Shown: positions 4,984 to 6,330 of the stretch, piece by piece
Numbering within the stretch: the stretch's first letter is position 1
Layout: every line of letters begins with the position of its first letter
NCBI GenBank assembly: GCA_016840965.1
Contig: JAEORI010000035.1
Span: forward strand, 1 to 6,330
Source of the DNA: Candidatus Thorarchaeota archaeon
GTDB taxonomy: Archaea > Asgardarchaeota > Thorarchaeia > Thorarchaeales > Thorarchaeaceae
Reading direction: 5' to 3'
DNA: 6,330 nt
The notes under the pieces: generated by a model
The model's database searches: none
What the model saw: only the letters and a program-made list of their open reading frames with translations
What the model was told of the DNA's origin: nothing
Translations under genes and position numbers: made by a program

Positions 4984-6174
4984 TCAGATAAAGTGATTTA
5001 AAATCCTGACCATTGTTTTCGAAGCAAAATCGACTGGGACTGGTAATCGACATCGTATCAATGGCTCAAGAAATCGTACGCCTGCCAGCTTCATGCAAAT
5101 ATCTGTAATAGCATCAGATGGCATGACGTTGTCAGCTACCTTGAGAACACGTAGTGCTGTGTCGAGTTCTTTTCCAAACTCTAGCCTCCATTGCTTTTCA
5201 TAGTTACAGAGAAAATCATTATTCACTAAATAGTTGGTAATCACTTCGCCAGCTATCTCGCCTCCACAAAGTGCAGTGGGAATTCCTCCGCCATTTGAAG
5301 CCATTACATGACCAGCGGCATCTCCGACCAAAAGCACGTTGTTTAACCACGTTCTCTTAAGAGGACCCCCAACAGGGATGATAGCTCCAACTCTGCTTTC
5401 AATCTTGGCATGCCTCAATGAAGATGCTAATGTCTTGAAAACGAATCGTTTGAGATATGTATGAAGGGGTGTATCATCATGGGCAATGTTCCGTCGCATG
5501 CCAAATCCAACATTAACCACTCCATTGCCCTTTGGTATGACCCAAGCATACCCTCCAGGAGCAATCTTTCCACCGAAGTACATCTCCACCACACTTGGAT
5601 CCACATCAGCGCTACTCATCACATACTGAAGAGAGGGACTGAGATTAACTTCTGGGTGAACAAAATGGGAACCAAGGGATTTTGCTATAACAGAACGTGC
5701 ACCATCAGCTCCAACGACAATTTTTGCTCTAACTTTAGATTCAATTTTGTTGCTCTGGGTCATCAATTCATTATTCCGTATCCGCTTCTTAACAATGGAG
5801 TTGAGTTTGATTTCTGCTCCACTATCTTCAGCAAGTGAAACGAGATACTTGTCAAACTTAGAGCGATCAACTATATTTGCTTGGAATGAAAATTCATATG
5901 GCGTCCCGTTTGGTGAAATCAATCTTATTGCTTGAGTTTTGTTTGTCACGAACTTTAATGGGACATGAACAGCCTGGGGCATTCTCCGAGAATTAGGAAA
6001 TAGATTACGAGCCTCTAAAGGTGTTGGAATTAATTCACCACACTGAACAGGAAGTCCAACTATGGAGCGCCGATCAAGAACTACAGCGCGAAATCCATTT
6101 CTAGCAAGAACCCTAGCTACAGTGGAACCAGCGGGACCTGCACCTACTACTGCAATATCATAAAGTTCTGTCAA
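4984..6174 (-). CDS. Geranylgeranyl reductase-family FAD-dependent oxidoreductase
   Basis: Seen: 396 residues from TTG 6174. The N-terminus is MTELYDIAVVGAGPAGS, with G11, G13 and G16 of the FAD dinucleotide fold and D34 ending strand 2. Then come VQCGE (43-47, the family cysteine), VVGADGARS (153-161), PGGYAWVIPK (206-215, the YxWxFP-type motif), LLVGDAAGH (281-289) and NGGGI (294-298). Family knowledge: these flavoproteins saturate the double bonds of geranylgeranyl chains in archaeal lipids, and relatives reduce quinone tails, as MenJ does in mycobacteria. Length fits the usual 390-400. Start: an in-frame ATG at 6270 would add 32 residues. I prefer TTG because it gives the canonical N-terminus, has AGGATG 8-13 nt upstream and a TATA box at 6217-6225, and because the extra stretch contains a terminator-like hairpin. 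Inference: with the MenA-like enzyme and synthase nearby, its substrate may be a quinone tail as well as, or instead of, phospholipid. Confidence 0.9.
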   Translation of the reverse strand: MTELYDIAVVGAGPAGSTVARVLARNGFRAVVLDRRSIVGLPVQCGELIPTPLEARNLFPNSRRMPQAVHVPLKFVTNKTQAIRLISPNGTPYEFSFQANIVDRSKFDKYLVSLAEDSGAEIKLNSIVKKRIRNNELMTQSNKIESKVRAKIVVGADGARSVIAKSLGSHFVHPEVNLSPSLQYVMSSADVDPSVVEMYFGGKIAPGGYAWVIPKGNGVVNVGFGMRRNIAHDDTPLHTYLKRFVFKTLASSLRHAKIESRVGAIIPVGGPLKRTWLNNVLLVGDAAGHVMASNGGGIPTALCGGEIAGEVITNYLVNNDFLCNYEKQWRLEFGKELDTALRVLKVADNVMPSDAITDICMKLAGVRFLEPLIRCRLPVPVDFASKTMVRILNHFI

Positions 6175-6181
6175 GATGAAA

Positions 6182-6187
6182 CATCCT
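6182..6187 (-). promoter_or_regulatory. Shine-Dalgarno-like site for the reductase TTG start
   Basis: The minus strand reads AGGATG, ending 7 nt before the TTG at 6174. It contains the AGGA core but only partly matches the AGGTGATC form used elsewhere in the window. It counts mainly because it lies between the TATA box and the TTG at sensible distances. Confidence 0.35.
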
Positions 6188-6216
6188 AGGCTATCTTCAG
6201 TGATTAGTGGGAATTC

Positions 6217-6225
6217 TGTATAAAA
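6217..6225 (-). promoter_or_regulatory. TATA box for the reductase gene
   Basis: The minus strand reads TTTTATACA, preceded by purine-rich AGAAGG where a TFB recognition element would lie. Transcription would start near 6195, giving a leader of about 20 nt that contains AGGATG and then the TTG start. It is the best TATA match in the window and supports the shorter reductase. Confidence 0.45.
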
Positions 6226-6233
6226 CCTTCTTG

Positions 6234-6271
6234 AAAAGAGAGGAAATGGTCGAACTACAAGCTCGACCATT
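6234..6271 (-). terminator. Hairpin plus T-rich tract, probable terminator of the gene entering from the right
   Basis: A perfect 9-bp inverted repeat pairs 6245-6253 (AATGGTCGA) with 6263-6271 (TCGACCATT) across a 9-nt loop. On the minus strand it is followed at once by TTTCCTCTCTTTTC. It begins 8 nt after the TAG at 6280 of the apparent upstream minus-strand gene. T-rich tracts end transcripts in archaea, and the hairpin strengthens the case. The alternative is an operator for the reductase promoter, about 50-75 bp upstream of the predicted transcript start. Confidence 0.4.
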
Positions 6272-6279
6272 AAGTCCCC

Positions 6280-6330
6280 CTAATTCTGTTGAAACTCAGC
6301 ATCTGTTTCTTCAAGTGTTTCGCTTTCATC
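6280..6330 (-). CDS. C-terminal tail of an unidentified minus-strand gene (partial)
   Basis: The minus strand from the right edge reads an acidic tail, DESETLEETDAEFQQN, then TAG at 6280-6282. Codons such as GAA, GAT and ACA match those common in the window. Acidic, disordered tails like this are frequent at protein ends. A competing frame gives a basic tail ending in TAA at 6270-6272, overlapping the ATG at 6270; I find it less convincing. With 16 residues visible, no function can be assigned. Confidence 0.35.
   Translation of the reverse strand, partial: DESETLEETDAEFQQN

Noticed and set aside
5010..5030. TTTTCGAAGCAAAA-like weak hairpin after the synthase stop
   Set aside because: Only about four A-T pairs form, with no T tract after them. 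It is too weak to call a terminator.
5461..5935. Two overlapping plus-strand open frames opposite the reductase
   Set aside because: Both are shadows of the FAD-binding gene. Their sequences are low in recognisable pattern, and neither has a promoter or ribosome site.
1..6330. tRNA, rRNA, CRISPR, insertion sequence or prophage signals
   Set aside because: I looked for tRNA-like arms, regularly spaced repeats, transposase motifs and terminal inverted repeats and saw none. Base composition looks even across the window, giving no sign of recent transfer.

Overview
This window looks like archaeal chromosome, AT-rich and gene-dense. The evidence is two isoprenoid genes and a geranylgeranyl reductase of archaeal type, a heterodisulfide-reductase-like iron-sulfur protein, Shine-Dalgarno sequences matching the archaeal GGTGATC core, and TATA-like boxes about 26 nt upstream of plausible transcript starts. 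GTG and TTG starts seem to be used freely. I suspect an uncultivated lineage that uses quinones (an Asgard/Thorarchaeota-like or Thermoplasmata-like archaeon), but sequence reading alone cannot fix the taxon.

Layout, left to right. (1) Positions 3-2738, plus strand, are a tight operon. It starts with the 3' part of a two-CCG-domain HdrD/GlpC-like protein. Next, overlapping by 4 nt, is a six-helix membrane protein with a C-terminal split-barrel flavin/F420-type (PNPOx-like) domain. Last is a small soluble protein of the same split-barrel family. (2) Positions 2751-3815, minus strand, are a MenA-like UbiA prenyltransferase that converges on the operon with a 12-nt gap. (3) Positions 3816-3939 are a divergent regulatory region with a bulged inverted repeat, a TATA-like box and a perfect 12-bp direct repeat at 21-bp spacing. 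(4) Positions 3940-4983, plus strand, are a trans-polyprenyl diphosphate synthase. (5) Positions 4984-6174, minus strand, are a geranylgeranyl-reductase-family flavoprotein whose stop codon abuts the synthase stop with no spacer. (6) Positions 6175-6279 look intergenic, with a hairpin plus T-rich tract and then a TATA box. (7) Positions 6280-6330 hold the probable C-terminal tail of another minus-strand gene.

Working together: the synthase makes an isoprenoid chain, a MenA-like UbiA enzyme would attach such a chain to an aromatic (quinone precursor) acceptor in the membrane, and the reductase would saturate its double bonds. The residue five positions before the synthase's first DDxxD motif is Ala rather than an aromatic, which favours a chain longer than C20 and therefore a quinone tail over core membrane lipid. 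The neighbouring operon is a redox set: an Hdr-like iron-sulfur protein, a membrane-anchored split-barrel domain and its soluble paralogue. The most interesting hypothesis here is that this set passes electrons to or from the quinone made by the adjacent genes. That link is inference from gene order and family knowledge; nothing in the sequence proves it.
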